From: an uncultured Victivallaceae bacterium
GTDB lineage: Bacteria > Verrucomicrobiota > Lentisphaeria > Victivallales > Victivallaceae
Assembly: GCA_944392655.1 (NCBI GenBank)
Contig: CALXXL010000002.1
Location: 1 to 64,000 of the forward strand
Length of the DNA stretch: 64,000 bases
Reading direction: 5' to 3'
The notes beneath the pieces were generated by a model. The model saw only the letters and a list, made by a program, of their open reading frames with translations, had not been told where the DNA came from and made no database searches. Shown piece after piece: positions 16,354 to 27,004 of the stretch (its first letter is position 1; the number at the start of each line of letters is the position of its first letter). The position numbers and the translations under genes are program-made.

Positions 16354-19200
16354 GTGATTAATGACATCGTTATAAAAGGCGCTGCCCAGCACAATCTCAA
16401 AAATATCGACGTTACTATACCACGCAATAAACTCGTGGTTATTACCGGATTGAGCGGCTCCGGCAAGTCTTCCCTCGCTTTCGATACCCTCTACGCCGAA
16501 GGTCAGCGCAGATATGTCGAGAGCCTGTCCGCTTATGCACGTATGTTCCTCGACCGCATGCAGAAACCTAAAGTAAGGCATATCGAAGGACTCTCCCCGG
16601 CAATCGCTATCGAACAGCGCTCCGCCGGATCTTCTCCACGTTCCACCGTCGCTACCGTTACCGAAATTTATGACTATCTGCGACTGCTGTACGCCCACGC
16701 AGGCACCCCACACTGCCCCGAATGCGGACGCGAACTCACTCCACAGTCCGCCCAGAAAATATGTGAGCAGATCGCCGCTATCCCGGAAGGCAGAAGATTG
16801 ATGATCCTCGCCCCTGTCGCCGCCGGCGCAAAAGGTGAACACCGCGATACCATCGATAAAATCCGCCAGGACGGATTCGTACGGGCCAGAATAGACGGCA
16901 AAATTATCGACCTCGACGGCGATATACCAAAACTCGAAAAAAATAAACGCCACTCCATCGACGCCGTTATCGACCGGCTCTCTTCCGGACACCTCGATTC
17001 AGTGCGGCTGAGCGACTCCGTGGAGACCGCCCTGCATCAGGGCGAAGGCGTTCTCACATTGATGGTCGAAAATCCCGATTCCGGAACCTTCGACGAAATC
17101 CAGTACAGCGAACACCTGGCATGCACAAAATGCAATTTGAGCTTCGGCAAACTCCTACCGCGAGACTTCTCTTTCAACAGCCCCTACGGCGCATGCCCCG
17201 TATGCAACGGACTCGGCGTGCAGATGGATATGGATCCGGACAAGGTCATACCCGATCAGTCGCTCTCTGTAAAAAACGGCGCAATCCCAGCTATACGGCG
17301 CGGTCCACGCCATCTTATTATGTATTATAATATGCTCCTGCGCAAACTCGCCGAACAGTATCAGGCTCCCGATATGCTCACCAAACCGTGGCGGGAACTG
17401 CCGAAAAATATACAGCAGCTCATATTGTATGGCTCGGGAACAACTCCGCTGGAGTTCGACTACTATATCCACCGGAAAAAATTTCACTGGTCAAAACCGT
17501 TCGAGGGCATACTCGCCCTGCTGAAAAAACGCTACGAGGAGACCGAGGCCGAAGCAGTACGCGAACGCCTTCAGCAGCTGCTCAGCCCCAAAATATGTCC
17601 GGCATGTCACGGCAACCGCCTCAACAATGTATCACTGGCTGTTACCGTGGGCAAACTCAATCTGGCACAATTCAACGATTTGAGCGTTGCCGACGCGATA
17701 AAGTTCGTCGATAAACTCAAACTCAACCGGGAACAGCAGCAGATCGCAGGAGAAGTGTTGCAGGAGATCCGCTCAAGACTCAAATTCCTTAACGACGTCG
17801 GCCTGCAATACCTGAATTTGAGCCGGAGCTCGGGAACCCTCTCAGGCGGCGAAGCTCAACGCATACGCCTCGCCACCCAGCTCGGCAGCGCACTCGCCGG
17901 AGTCCTATACATCCTCGACGAACCCAGCATCGGACTGCATCAGAAAGATAATGACCGGTTGCTCGCCACTCTTAAAGAACTGCGCGATATCGGAAATACT
18001 GTGGTCGTCGTCGAACACGACGTAGATACCATGATGAGCGCCGACTACCTCCTCGACTTAGGCCCGGGAGCCGGTCAGCACGGCGGTGAACTCGTCGCCG
18101 CCGGCACCCCGCAGGAGGTCGCAGAAAATCCCAATTCTCTCACCGGTGCATTCCTCTCCGGCAAAAGAAAAATCGAGCTGCCCGAAACAAGACTGCCCGG
18201 CAACGGCAGAAAAATTGTCATCAGAGGCGCAGCTCACCATAATTTGAAAAATATCGACGTCGAAATTCCACTGGGTACTTTTACATGCGTTACCGGAGTA
18301 TCCGGCTCCGGCAAAAGTTCACTCGTCAACGAAATACTCGTGCGCGCTCTCAATCAGAAACAGGGCGTAAATGATGCTCCACCGGGAAAATACCGCGAAA
18401 TAACCGGACTGGAATTCGTCGACAAGGCTATCGTTATCGATCAGACACCTATCGGACGCACCCCGCGATCCAACCCAGCCACATATACCGACGCTTTCGG
18501 CATTATACGCAACCTCTTCGCCGCCCTGCCGGAATCCAAAGTGCGGGGATATAAACCCGGAAGATTCAGCTTCAACGTAAAAGGCGGACGCTGCGAAGAG
18601 TGCAAGGGCGACGGCATCAAGAAAATCGAAATGCAGTTCCTCTCCGACGTATATGTCGAATGTTCCGCATGCAACGGAAAACGGTTCAACTCCGAAACCC
18701 TGAGCATCAAGTACAAAAAACTCAATATCGCCGACGTCCTCGATTTGACCATCTCCGAAGCGATACAGGTCTTCGACCGCGTACCGCCTCTCGCCAGAAA
18801 ACTCAAAATGCTCGAAGAGGTCGGCCTCGGATACGTTAAACTCGGACAGAGCGCCACCACCCTCTCTGGCGGCGAGGCCCAGCGCGTTAAACTCGCCGCC
18901 GAACTCGCACGAATTCCCAGAGGTCATACCATATATATCCTCGACGAGCCGACAACAGGACTCCATATGGCCGATATCGAACAGCTGCTCAAGGTACTGT
19001 TCAAACTGCGCGACCTCGGAAATACCGTCCTCGTTATCGAACACAACCTCGACGTTATCAAGAGCGCCGACCATATCATCGACCTCGGCCCCGACGGCGG
19101 CGCCGGAGGAGGTACCCTCGTAGCAGCCGGTACACCCGAAGAGATCGCAAAAAATCCCAAATCATATACCGGGCAATACCTAAAACCGTATCTTAAATGA
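16354..19200 (+). CDS. uvrA: Excinuclease ABC subunit A
   Basis: UvrA is the damage-sensing ATPase of nucleotide excision repair and loads UvrB. The 948-residue length is typical. There are two ABC modules: Walker [12 protein letters not shown] near 31 and [11 protein letters not shown] near 650. ABC signatures with SGGEAQR lie near 500 and 830. Zinc-finger cysteines appear in CPECGRE, CPVCNG, CPACHG and CEECKG strings. The GTG start follows a strong GGAGGAGGG. It is monocistronic as far as can be seen; uvrB and uvrC are not in the window. Confidence 0.98.
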   Translation: MINDIVIKGAAQHNLKNIDVTIPRNKLVVITGLSGSGKSSLAFDTLYAEGQRRYVESLSAYARMFLDRMQKPKVRHIEGLSPAIAIEQRSAGSSPRSTVATVTEIYDYLRLLYAHAGTPHCPECGRELTPQSAQKICEQIAAIPEGRRLMILAPVAAGAKGEHRDTIDKIRQDGFVRARIDGKIIDLDGDIPKLEKNKRHSIDAVIDRLSSGHLDSVRLSDSVETALHQGEGVLTLMVENPDSGTFDEIQYSEHLACTKCNLSFGKLLPRDFSFNSPYGACPVCNGLGVQMDMDPDKVIPDQSLSVKNGAIPAIRRGPRHLIMYYNMLLRKLAEQYQAPDMLTKPWRELPKNIQQLILYGSGTTPLEFDYYIHRKKFHWSKPFEGILALLKKRYEETEAEAVRERLQQLLSPKICPACHGNRLNNVSLAVTVGKLNLAQFNDLSVADAIKFVDKLKLNREQQQIAGEVLQEIRSRLKFLNDVGLQYLNLSRSSGTLSGGEAQRIRLATQLGSALAGVLYILDEPSIGLHQKDNDRLLATLKELRDIGNTVVVVEHDVDTMMSADYLLDLGPGAGQHGGELVAAGTPQEVAENPNSLTGAFLSGKRKIELPETRLPGNGRKIVIRGAAHHNLKNIDVEIPLGTFTCVTGVSGSGKSSLVNEILVRALNQKQGVNDAPPGKYREITGLEFVDKAIVIDQTPIGRTPRSNPATYTDAFGIIRNLFAALPESKVRGYKPGRFSFNVKGGRCEECKGDGIKKIEMQFLSDVYVECSACNGKRFNSETLSIKYKKLNIADVLDLTISEAIQVFDRVPPLARKLKMLEEVGLGYVKLGQSATTLSGGEAQRVKLAAELARIPRGHTIYILDEPTTGLHMADIEQLLKVLFKLRDLGNTVLVIEHNLDVIKSADHIIDLGPDGGAGGGTLVAAGTPEEIAKNPKSYTGQYLKPYLK

Positions 19201-19229
19201 TTTTTTGACGCTTTTTACCTCAATAACTG

Positions 19230-19257
19230 TTGATTTTTATCGCTTTCATGATATAGT
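19230..19257 (+). promoter_or_regulatory. Promoter of marR-MATE operon
   Basis: TTGATT (19230-19235) and TATAGT (19252-19257) are 16 bases apart, about 55 bases before the MarR start. The palindrome that follows would place a bound repressor on the start site. Confidence 0.55.
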
Positions 19258-19259
19258 TA

Positions 19260-19280
19260 GCTTGATAATTATAAGCAAGC
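19260..19280. promoter_or_regulatory. Candidate MarR operator
   Basis: A 21-base interrupted palindrome has GCTTG at 19260-19264 and CAAGC at 19276-19280, with 8 of 10 possible pairs matching around position 19270. It abuts the -10 box. MarR regulators usually bind such sites in their own promoters, so autoregulation is likely. Confidence 0.5.
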
Positions 19281-19311
19281 AATCTTTTATCAGAATAAAG
19301 GATCTATTATC

Positions 19312-19749
19312 ATGATGCCGTTTAATCTGCTTATTCTAAAGGCTTTTCACGCTCAGAAAAATCATATACGCCCGCTGATGGCAGCTATCGGACTCTCCCC
19401 GGGACAGCCCAAAGTGCTCTCCTTCCTCGCGGTTCATCAGGAGTGCCTCCAGAAAGATCTCGCCGCCGCGTGCGATATCGAACCGCCAACCATTTCAAGA
19501 ATGCTCGACAACCTCGAGAAAAAACGGCTGATCGTACGCACCGCCCCTGCCGACGACCGGCGCGCCCTGACCGTTAAACTGACCCTCGCCGGAGAAGAAC
19601 TCGTATATAACGAAATCCTGCCGCGATATAACTCCGTCAACGCCATATCCATGAGAGGATTCTCCGAAGAGGAACAGGCCGCTTTCCGCAACTTCCTTAA
19701 CCGCATGTACCGCAACCTTACCGGCAATGACGTTGAAGACGCATTATGA
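19312..19749 (+). CDS. MarR-family transcriptional regulator
   Basis: The 145-residue protein is a winged-helix MarR regulator. The recognition region LAAACDIEPPTISRMLDNLEKKRLI (about 50-75) and the wing with DDRRALTVKLT (about 82-92) are clear. MarR proteins are dimeric repressors released by small phenolic or toxic ligands. It overlaps the MATE transporter gene by 4 bases, so it very probably controls that pump. A second ATG immediately follows the first; either could be used. Confidence 0.9.
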   Translation: MMPFNLLILKAFHAQKNHIRPLMAAIGLSPGQPKVLSFLAVHQECLQKDLAAACDIEPPTISRMLDNLEKKRLIVRTAPADDRRALTVKLTLAGEELVYNEILPRYNSVNAISMRGFSEEEQAAFRNFLNRMYRNLTGNDVEDAL

Positions 19750-21155
19750 GCAGTCACGATTCCGAAGTTAAACAGTTTATCCGCATGACCGAATCACCAG
19801 TAGCACCTCTGGTGGTCTCCCTGGCTGTACCCACCATATTCACTATGCTCATCTCCGCCGTGTATAATATGGCAGATACATATTTCGTTGCCAAACTCGG
19901 TACCAGCGCCGCCGGAGCCGTGGGAATCGTATTCTCCGTGATGGCTATTATTCAGGCTCTCGGATTTATGGTCGGCATAGGATGCGGCAGCCAGGTGTCA
20001 CGCGCCCTGGGAAGACGCAACCGCGACGAAGCCAACTGCTTCGCATCCAGCGCCATGGCTATGGCAATAATCTTCGGACTGGCGCTGAGCACAGTGGGGC
20101 TGACTTTTACCGACCCGCTTATGGAACTCCTGGGCGCAACACCAACTATCAAACCTTTCGCCGCTGACTACGCAAAATATATCTTTATCGGAACCGCAGT
20201 TATGTGCGCATCCATCGTTCTTAATGTGACATTGCGTTCCGAGGGCAGAGCCGTACTCTCCACCATCGGCCTCGGATTCGGCGGCATACTCAATATCGCA
20301 CTCGACCCCATCTTCATTTTTAAACTCAATCTCGGTATATCCGGCGCCGCAATCGCAACGCTGATCAGCCAGTGCGTCAGCTTCGCTATTCTCCTCTATT
20401 TCTTCCTCTCCGGAAAAAGCATCACTAAACTCTCATTCCGCAGCATATCCGGAAATATCAACGTATATCTCACTATTGTCAAAGTGGGATTCTCGTCATT
20501 CTGCCGCCAGGGACTCGCCGCCACCTCCACCGTGGCACTTAATCACGGCGCCGCTTTCTACGGCGACGCCGCAGTCGCCGCCATGTCCATCGTCAACCGC
20601 ATATTTATGTTCGTACTCTCCGCATTGATCGGATTCGGACAGGGATTTCAACCCGTCGCAGGATACAACTACGGCGCAAAAAAATATCACCGCGTTAAAG
20701 AGGCTTTCCGCTTTACCGCCGGAGTGGGAACCGTATTCCTGACCATCGCCGCAGTCGCCGGATTTTACTGGGCCCCGGAAATCGTCGGAATCTTCCGTGT
20801 TGACGATCCGCACGTCATAGAAATAGGCGCAACCGCTTTCCGCGCACAGTGCCTCGTCCTGCCGCTCCAGCCGCTCATCGTTATAAGCAATATGCTCTTC
20901 CAATCCATCGGCAAGGCGGTTCAGGCAACCTTTATCTCCGCAACCAGACAGGGAATATATTTCCTGCCGCTGGTCTTTATCCTGCCATATTACTTCGGAC
21001 TCAAAGGTATTCAGTTCACTCAGACATGTTCCGATACCCTCGCTTTTTTAAGCTGTATCCCATTCCTGTGGTTCTTCTTTAAAAATCTCGGCACAGCAAA
21101 AATGCGCGAAGAGATAATCCCACAAAGCGTTATCGCCGAAAAAATAGAATTATAA
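19746..21155 (+). CDS. MATE-family multidrug/Na+ antiporter
   Basis: This 469-residue inner-membrane protein shows about 12 hydrophobic segments and the two-fold MatE repeat, with the second half starting near residue 240. The N-terminal VPTIFTMLISAVYNMADTYFV helix is typical of the DinF/NorM-like branch. MATE proteins export cationic drugs in exchange for Na+ or H+. The gene overlaps marR (ATGA), forming a two-gene regulator-efflux operon. The substrate cannot be read from the sequence. Confidence 0.92.
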   Translation: MSSHDSEVKQFIRMTESPVAPLVVSLAVPTIFTMLISAVYNMADTYFVAKLGTSAAGAVGIVFSVMAIIQALGFMVGIGCGSQVSRALGRRNRDEANCFASSAMAMAIIFGLALSTVGLTFTDPLMELLGATPTIKPFAADYAKYIFIGTAVMCASIVLNVTLRSEGRAVLSTIGLGFGGILNIALDPIFIFKLNLGISGAAIATLISQCVSFAILLYFFLSGKSITKLSFRSISGNINVYLTIVKVGFSSFCRQGLAATSTVALNHGAAFYGDAAVAAMSIVNRIFMFVLSALIGFGQGFQPVAGYNYGAKKYHRVKEAFRFTAGVGTVFLTIAAVAGFYWAPEIVGIFRVDDPHVIEIGATAFRAQCLVLPLQPLIVISNMLFQSIGKAVQATFISATRQGIYFLPLVFILPYYFGLKGIQFTQTCSDTLAFLSCIPFLWFFFKNLGTAKMREEIIPQSVIAEKIEL

Positions 21156-21177
21156 CTGTTTTTTGCTACTGTCACCC

Positions 21178-21206
21178 TTGACGTATGCGGATTTTTGTCC
21201 TATATT
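21178..21206 (+). promoter_or_regulatory. Promoter of lipoprotein gene
   Basis: TTGACG (21178-21183) and TATATT (21201-21206) have the ideal 17-base spacing, 49 bases before the lipoprotein ATG. Confidence 0.65.
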
Positions 21207-21254
21207 TCTATATCGTAAACCACTTTTTAATTTTGTAACAGGATCTTCTTTACT

Positions 21255-21758
21255 ATGAAATATCTTTTCTCCGCCACTTTGGCGCTCCTGCTTTGCGGAT
21301 GCTCCGGCATCTCCACCTCCTATCAGGGCGAAACTTTCCCCGCCGACTCCAATACACCTGTCATCGCTGAAACCGCTCCCAACGCCGGAGAATGGCAGAT
21401 GATCGGCAAGGCCGTCGTTGAAGGCAAAGAACACAACGACCGCGAACAGCTCGTTCAGGCTCTGTCGAAAAAAGCAGCAGAAGTCGGCGCAGGCGTAGTC
21501 GTCATCACCGACTACCAGGTGGTGCCGGCCAGAACCAACCGGATCCAGGCCGAGGATTCATATATGATTTGGGCCAACGACGGAGCAGCAGGAGACTCGT
21601 GGGCACCCATGGAACGCGATTTCGCCGGAGGATACGGCAGCGCCGACCTTTCGCGCTTCGGCGTACCAAGCCGGCAGGCAGAATCCGGCAAGTCGGGCAT
21701 CAATACCTCCGGAGTATACAACCGGATAATTTATGCCGATTTCTACCGGGCAAAATAA
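21255..21758 (+). CDS. Lipoprotein of unknown function
   Basis: The 167-residue protein has a short signal peptide and a lipobox (LLCGC, Cys near 16), so it should be lipidated and attached to a membrane. The segment IGKAVVEGKEHNDREQLVQALSKKAAEVGAGVVVI resembles the corresponding part of the 245-residue lipoprotein at 45944-46681. The two appear to be distant paralogues with a small alpha/beta domain in which a helix precedes a GADAV/GAGVV strand. The function is unknown. It has its own promoter. Confidence 0.75.
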   Translation: MKYLFSATLALLLCGCSGISTSYQGETFPADSNTPVIAETAPNAGEWQMIGKAVVEGKEHNDREQLVQALSKKAAEVGAGVVVITDYQVVPARTNRIQAEDSYMIWANDGAAGDSWAPMERDFAGGYGSADLSRFGVPSRQAESGKSGINTSGVYNRIIYADFYRAK

Positions 21759-21826
21759 TTTTTACGAATTTTCATAATTTAAATATATCGTAAATTTTTA
21801 CAACCTCAAACAACCGGGAGGTGATT

Positions 21827-23317
21827 ATGAGGCGTCTCAGGTGGCTGGCGGCGGCGGTTATCGCAATGTGCGCATTCGCGGTATACGCTGAAGAGTTCGT
21901 GTTCCAGGATATTAAAATTTATGGACCGGACAGCTCGTCCATCTTTACCTCATCCGCACTAGCATTTGAAAATCTCTCCTCAAACCACTCTCATCAGGTG
22001 GAATTTTATATCGAGTCACCACTATATTATCACAGCAGAGACCCAATATCAGCGTATTTCCCGGGATTCACCCTGCAACCAGGAGAAAAAAAGCATATCC
22101 TGATCCCGAAGGAACTATTCGAAAATGGCATTTTTACCGTATATGTGAAAGTCAACGGTGATTCTTACCATTTCCCCACCTATTATGATAACAATTTCAA
22201 CAGTACCACCCTGACGGCAAATTTAAACTCCAGCGACAGCAATATGTGGCGGATGCCGGTATCTATGTGGCCGGATGATATCAATATTTTAAAAAATGCC
22301 GATACAATTGTTCTGCCGGAAGATCAGGTCGTCCCGGAAAATCTCCGTGAAGCATTGCTCGATTACGCTATGACCGGTGGAAAATTGACCTCCGACAAAA
22401 CCAAAGCGGTGAAAGCATACGGCTTCGGCGAAATACCGGATTTTACCTCCGGAAAGAAGAACTTTTATGACCATGACGAAACCGGCATGCTCAGACTGAG
22501 AGCAAGCAGAAATAATGAGGATATTCTGAATAATGTGGCTATAGTTCTTATCCTGTTTACTATATGCGCAGGGCCGGCAACTGTAATCATGTACCGCAAA
22601 AGAAAACATCTTATTTTCATCGCAGTGCCGGTTGTGTCAATAATATTTTCCGGAATTATCGCCGTTATAGCTATATGCTCTGACGGCATACGGCAGAAAG
22701 TTAAATTCGCCACATACTCCGTTATCGACGAAAGCAGAAATAAAGCCGTTACATACAGCGAAATGCGCATCTTACACCCCATGCCGATCGAAAAAAATAT
22801 ATACCTGCCTCCAAAATCTGTTATACGGGATGTAATTATTCCATCCCCAAACTCCCGAGCAGCTATATATTACAACGACCAGCAGGTGGTTATAAAAGAT
22901 GCCATATCCCCGAGAATAGCTGTCACGGTTAATTACATGAATATAAATGAACAACCCGCAAAACTCGATATTATATCACTCGAAAATAATAAGGCCGTGG
23001 TGAAAAACAACCTGGGATACGATATTGCACAACTGTATGTCAAAACCGCCAACGGAAATATCGTTTACAGCAACAATACTATCCCTGCCGGCGAAACCGC
23101 TGAACTTACAACGCTGTATGACACGGGATTTATGAAGATTAATTTTGACAACCGGGATAAATATCTGGAATACAAAGTTCTCGAAAAAGGAGATTATATC
23201 GCAATTATTAAGGAACCTTTTGTTCAACCGCCAGTCAAAGACAAGTATGCGGATATTGAACAGATACATATCGTTTTCGGCCTCAAATCTTCCCCGGGAG
23301 GTGAATTATGGAAGTAA
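21827..23317 (+). CDS. Membrane protein linked to ABC exporter, unknown function
   Basis: The 496-residue product is not recognised. A signal peptide (about 1-22) leads into an extracytoplasmic domain of about 200 residues. Two adjacent membrane helices follow (about 237-256 and 262-284), and a second domain of about 210 residues forms the end. The ATG at 21827 fits GGGAGG six bases upstream; an in-frame GTG lies just before it. Its 3' end overlaps the ABC ATPase gene by 10 bases. It is therefore probably an accessory subunit of that transporter, recalling the GldG-like partners of ABC-2 systems. Confidence 0.75.
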   Translation: MRRLRWLAAAVIAMCAFAVYAEEFVFQDIKIYGPDSSSIFTSSALAFENLSSNHSHQVEFYIESPLYYHSRDPISAYFPGFTLQPGEKKHILIPKELFENGIFTVYVKVNGDSYHFPTYYDNNFNSTTLTANLNSSDSNMWRMPVSMWPDDINILKNADTIVLPEDQVVPENLREALLDYAMTGGKLTSDKTKAVKAYGFGEIPDFTSGKKNFYDHDETGMLRLRASRNNEDILNNVAIVLILFTICAGPATVIMYRKRKHLIFIAVPVVSIIFSGIIAVIAICSDGIRQKVKFATYSVIDESRNKAVTYSEMRILHPMPIEKNIYLPPKSVIRDVIIPSPNSRAAIYYNDQQVVIKDAISPRIAVTVNYMNINEQPAKLDIISLENNKAVVKNNLGYDIAQLYVKTANGNIVYSNNTIPAGETAELTTLYDTGFMKINFDNRDKYLEYKVLEKGDYIAIIKEPFVQPPVKDKYADIEQIHIVFGLKSSPGGELWK

Positions 23318-24243
23318 AAGTTAAAAATCTGCGCCGTGTATTCGATAAACTCGTCGCCGTAGACAACCTCTCGTTCTCTTTCAACTCGGGCGATATATGC
23401 GGATTCGTCGGTCCCAACGGATCCGGCAAAACCACCACTATAAATATTATGGCCGCAATCGATTCACCTGATTCAGGAGACGTTTTATATGACGGCATTT
23501 CCGCCGTAGACTATCCGGAAAAGGTCAGCCGCATTATCGGTTACATGCCAGACCACCTCCCAACTGTAAAATCTATCACCGTATGGGAGTATCTGGACTT
23601 CTTCGGAAGATGTTACGATATAAAAGCAGCTGACAGAGCCACAAGAATAAAATATATCGAAGAGTTTACCGGACTCGGAACCATGCGCGATAAGCAGCTT
23701 CACAGCCTTTCAAAAGGCATGAAACAACGCGTCTGCCTCGCCCGCGCCCTTATCCATGACCCCGAAATCATGATCATGGATGAACCCGCCGCAGGACTCG
23801 ACCCGCAGGCCAGAATCGAACTGCGGGAAATGATTAAAACCCTCGCCGCAGAAGGCAAAGGCATTTTCCTGAGTTCACACATCCTTTCCGACCTCGACGA
23901 AATATGCGACTGCGCCGTAATTATCGAAAAAGGAAGATTGCTCTCTTCAGGAAAGGTTTCACAATTGATTGACCGGCAGGATCAAACTGTAAAATTTGAG
24001 GTCAAATTCCTCGGAGATATGGACGGCATTATCGCCGCTGCTAAAGCAATCCCACTGATATCCGGAGTAAAACAGACCGGAAATAAATGCGTTGTCATTG
24101 AAACATACGACCATAGTCAGGAGGCGGCGGCCAGCATACTTCAAAGCATGATCGGCGCCGGATGCAGCATAACTTCGTTCAATCCTCTCGAAACCAGCCT
24201 TGAAGATGTATTTATGAACGTAACCACCGGCGAGGTGCAATAA
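23308..24243 (+). CDS. ABC transporter ATP-binding protein
   Basis: This 311-residue ATPase belongs to an ABC-2 type exporter. Walker A is GPNGSGKTTT (about 35-44), the signature is LSKGMKQR (about 132-139) and Walker B is IMIMDEPAAGLDP (about 153-165). The H-loop follows at FLSSHILSDL. A C-terminal domain of about 90 residues follows the core, as in CcmA/GldA-like ATPases. It overlaps both neighbours, so the three genes form one translational unit. Confidence 0.95.
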   Translation: MEVKVKNLRRVFDKLVAVDNLSFSFNSGDICGFVGPNGSGKTTTINIMAAIDSPDSGDVLYDGISAVDYPEKVSRIIGYMPDHLPTVKSITVWEYLDFFGRCYDIKAADRATRIKYIEEFTGLGTMRDKQLHSLSKGMKQRVCLARALIHDPEIMIMDEPAAGLDPQARIELREMIKTLAAEGKGIFLSSHILSDLDEICDCAVIIEKGRLLSSGKVSQLIDRQDQTVKFEVKFLGDMDGIIAAAKAIPLISGVKQTGNKCVVIETYDHSQEAAASILQSMIGAGCSITSFNPLETSLEDVFMNVTTGEVQ

Positions 24244-25532
24244 TGAATAACTTCTTTTCCGAAATTAATGATCAACTGAACCCCATACTCGTAAAAGAGA
24301 CCAGACAGACTCTGACCAGAATCGGATACTACGTGGTCGGAGCACTGGTTTTACTGCTTATTATGGCTCTGGGCGCTATTAGCGAAAAAGTTTCCGGAGC
24401 AACTGCATTCAACTTCGTTACAACAGGAGATATCCTTATTGTCATTTTCATAACTGTTGTTCACGCGGGCAGAATAAATCAGGAACGCAGAGGAAACAAT
24501 GAACTTATGTTCAATACCCCCATGACACCTTTTAAAATCGTTCTGGGCAAGTATATGTCTATCCTGTGCTTCGCCATTTTTACCATCGCACTATCTCTGC
24601 CGTTCGCCACCGCATGCTACTTCATGAACGGAGTTTCTCTCCTGGATGTGATGATTTTTATTATTAAAATAATTATCTACGCTATGCTTTTCTCCGCATC
24701 GGCGCTGTTTATATGCTCCACTCCAAGAAGAAAAATAGCCGACGCTATTCCACTCGCTTTTATCTCAATATTTGCTGTCACTCTTACGGTGGGCATTATA
24801 GAAAATATGTCGTATGTTTTCCGCGATATTTTCCAGGCAGAGAATATTATAACATTGATAGGGATGATTGCATATATCACCATAGGATTCGCCCTCACTA
24901 TGGATAACCTCAGCGCACCAACCAAAAACCGATTCGCCATTACAAAAATCATTGTCCTTATTATGCTGGCGGGAGTATATATAACTCCTTACAACAATGA
25001 TTCAATTAACTGGGTTATCGTAGCTATGGGAATCTTTGTTATGCCATGTATATGTATAATATCACCAGTGAAAATCTCTCACCGGATGCTTAATGAAAGA
25101 CCACATAACGTTTTCGGCAGAATTATCAAATTCATCTTCCTGAACAACGCATACCCGACGGCAATACTCGCCATTGCGGCAATGATACTCAGCAGCATTA
25201 TTGCAACGGAAGAACGTTTTATGTACGGAATTATCTTTCCAATAATATACATAACGCTGGCACTGCATATAAAGGCGTTTATGTGCCGCAACGGAAGAGA
25301 GGTTAACGGCGGAATTATACTGATCGTTTTCGCCCTGGCGGATGTTTTAATCCGGTTTATGCTGGTTATTTTCGCCGAAGGATCCACGCTCGAGAAAATA
25401 TTCAACAACCCGGAAAAAATGATAACTGAAGCCGCGGTATGCACTATTTGCATTGCCGCAGTTCTGAGCCTGATACCCGGCGTTATAGTAAAGGCAAAAG
25501 AGTATTGCTTAAACGGAAATAAAACGGAATAA
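24243..25532 (+). CDS. ABC-2 type transporter permease
   Basis: The 429-residue protein has about 11 hydrophobic segments and no signal peptide. The N-terminal stretch NPILVKETRQTLTR is typical of the cytoplasmic entry helix of large ABC-2 permeases. It shares one base with the ATPase stop (TAATG). The cargo is not known. The operon ends in a very strong terminator. Confidence 0.88.
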   Translation: MNNFFSEINDQLNPILVKETRQTLTRIGYYVVGALVLLLIMALGAISEKVSGATAFNFVTTGDILIVIFITVVHAGRINQERRGNNELMFNTPMTPFKIVLGKYMSILCFAIFTIALSLPFATACYFMNGVSLLDVMIFIIKIIIYAMLFSASALFICSTPRRKIADAIPLAFISIFAVTLTVGIIENMSYVFRDIFQAENIITLIGMIAYITIGFALTMDNLSAPTKNRFAITKIIVLIMLAGVYITPYNNDSINWVIVAMGIFVMPCICIISPVKISHRMLNERPHNVFGRIIKFIFLNNAYPTAILAIAAMILSSIIATEERFMYGIIFPIIYITLALHIKAFMCRNGREVNGGIILIVFALADVLIRFMLVIFAEGSTLEKIFNNPEKMITEAAVCTICIAAVLSLIPGVIVKAKEYCLNGNKTE

Positions 25533-25567
25533 AAAAAGGGACGGTTAATTCAACCGTCCCTTTTTTT
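25531..25567. terminator. Strong bidirectional terminator
   Basis: Perfect 16-base arms, A-rich then GGGACGGTT and its complement ending in seven T, flank a five-base loop. It serves the plus-strand ABC operon and the convergent decarboxylase gene. Confidence 0.95.
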
Positions 25568-25578
25568 CAGCACATATA

Positions 25579-26745
25579 CTACTTGATTATGTAGGTCTTT
25601 AACGGCGGGAATCCATTGAAATCCACCGAACAGTAACTGCTCGTGTACGCCCCAGTGGTCAGCCAGAAAAGACGGTCTCCAGCACGGATGTTCATCGGAA
25701 GCGGATTGCGGAAGTATTCATACATAATGTCCTGACTGTCACACGTCGGCCCCGCAATGATGAAATCCTCCGAATCCTCACCTATACGGTCACAGTAGAT
25801 CGGATAACGCAACGCTTCATCCCACGTTTCAATCAGACCATTGAACTTGCCCGCATCTATATATACCCACTTGTCCAGACTGTGGAACGACTTCTGCGAT
25901 ACCATCACCACTTCCGTAACCATTACCCCCGCTTCCGCTACCAACGAACGCCCCGGTTCTAATATGATCTCCGGATGCTCATCCCCAAAGTCCTCCGATA
26001 AGTAACGCGTAATCTCTGACGCATACAATTCACGCGGACTCGTCTTGCTGATGTAATTCGCCGGAAAACCGCCACCCATATTGATCATCTTCAGCTTGAC
26101 TCCCTGCTCTTCCGCTCCGTCAAACAGATAGCGCATCTTCGCAATCGCAGAGTCCCACGCGCCGATGTCACGCTGCTGACTGCCAACATGGAAACTCGCC
26201 CCATAAGGCTCCAGACCAAGACGCTTCGCCTCCCCGATCAACTCGTACACCATGTCCGGATGACAGCCGAATTTGCGCGATAACGGCCAGTCCGCCGTCT
26301 CCGCACCCTCCGTCAATATCCGGAAAAATACCTTGCTGCCGGGCGCTTCACGCGCAATGTTACGCAAATCATCTATATTGTCATTCACATACATCCGCAC
26401 GCCTTTTTCATAAAAATAGGCAATGTCACGACTCTTCTTGATCGTGTTACCGTAACTCATCCTGTCCGGCGATACCCCGATCGACAGAAGTTTGTCCAGC
26501 TCATACACCGACGCTACATCAAAACAACTGCCAAGATCACGCAGCAGCTCCAATACCTCCACCGCAGGATTCGCCTTAACCGCATAGTAGATCTTCGCAA
26601 ACGGAAACAGCTCCCGCAGCTCTTCAAAATTCTTCCGCACTATGTCCAGATTCACCATCAGAAAAGGAGTCTCGTGCTTCGCAGCAAACGCAATGAATTT
26701 TCCCCACTCCTCAGGACGATAATACTCCAGCGGATCTATGCTCAT
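25579..26745 (-). CDS. Lysine/ornithine decarboxylase, alanine-racemase fold
   Basis: This PLP enzyme makes cadaverine and/or putrescine from lysine or ornithine. The 388-residue protein has the PLP-lysine motif YYAVKANP (about 55-62), HVGSQ (about 192) and GGGFP (about 227). EPGRS follows near 263, and the second-subunit active-site motif GPTCDSQD lies near 328. Ser instead of Gly in the last motif is seen in dual-specificity bacterial L/ODCs. It is much shorter than the aspartate-aminotransferase-fold decarboxylases. It is monocistronic and supplies polyamines. Confidence 0.9.
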   Translation of the reverse strand: MSIDPLEYYRPEEWGKFIAFAAKHETPFLMVNLDIVRKNFEELRELFPFAKIYYAVKANPAVEVLELLRDLGSCFDVASVYELDKLLSIGVSPDRMSYGNTIKKSRDIAYFYEKGVRMYVNDNIDDLRNIAREAPGSKVFFRILTEGAETADWPLSRKFGCHPDMVYELIGEAKRLGLEPYGASFHVGSQQRDIGAWDSAIAKMRYLFDGAEEQGVKLKMINMGGGFPANYISKTSPRELYASEITRYLSEDFGDEHPEIILEPGRSLVAEAGVMVTEVVMVSQKSFHSLDKWVYIDAGKFNGLIETWDEALRYPIYCDRIGEDSEDFIIAGPTCDSQDIMYEYFRNPLPMNIRAGDRLFWLTTGAYTSSYCSVDFNGFPPLKTYIIK

Positions 26746-27004
26746 AACTACTGTTTCCCCTATATTTTACAAATAATCCAACAATATGTCGCACAATACC
26801 AAAAAAACATTTTTGGACAGAGGCTAAAAAATGCCCCAATTATCGCAAAATGCAAATCATTTTTCCCTTTTCATGCCATTTTTTCGCCGTTTTTTTTATT
26901 TCATGCCTATTTTTTACAATATATCACATCCGGCACTTGCAAAATCATCACTTAAAAGGCATATTTAATAGGCAATTAACAGGCTTTTCAGGAGTTTTTA
27001 AATT

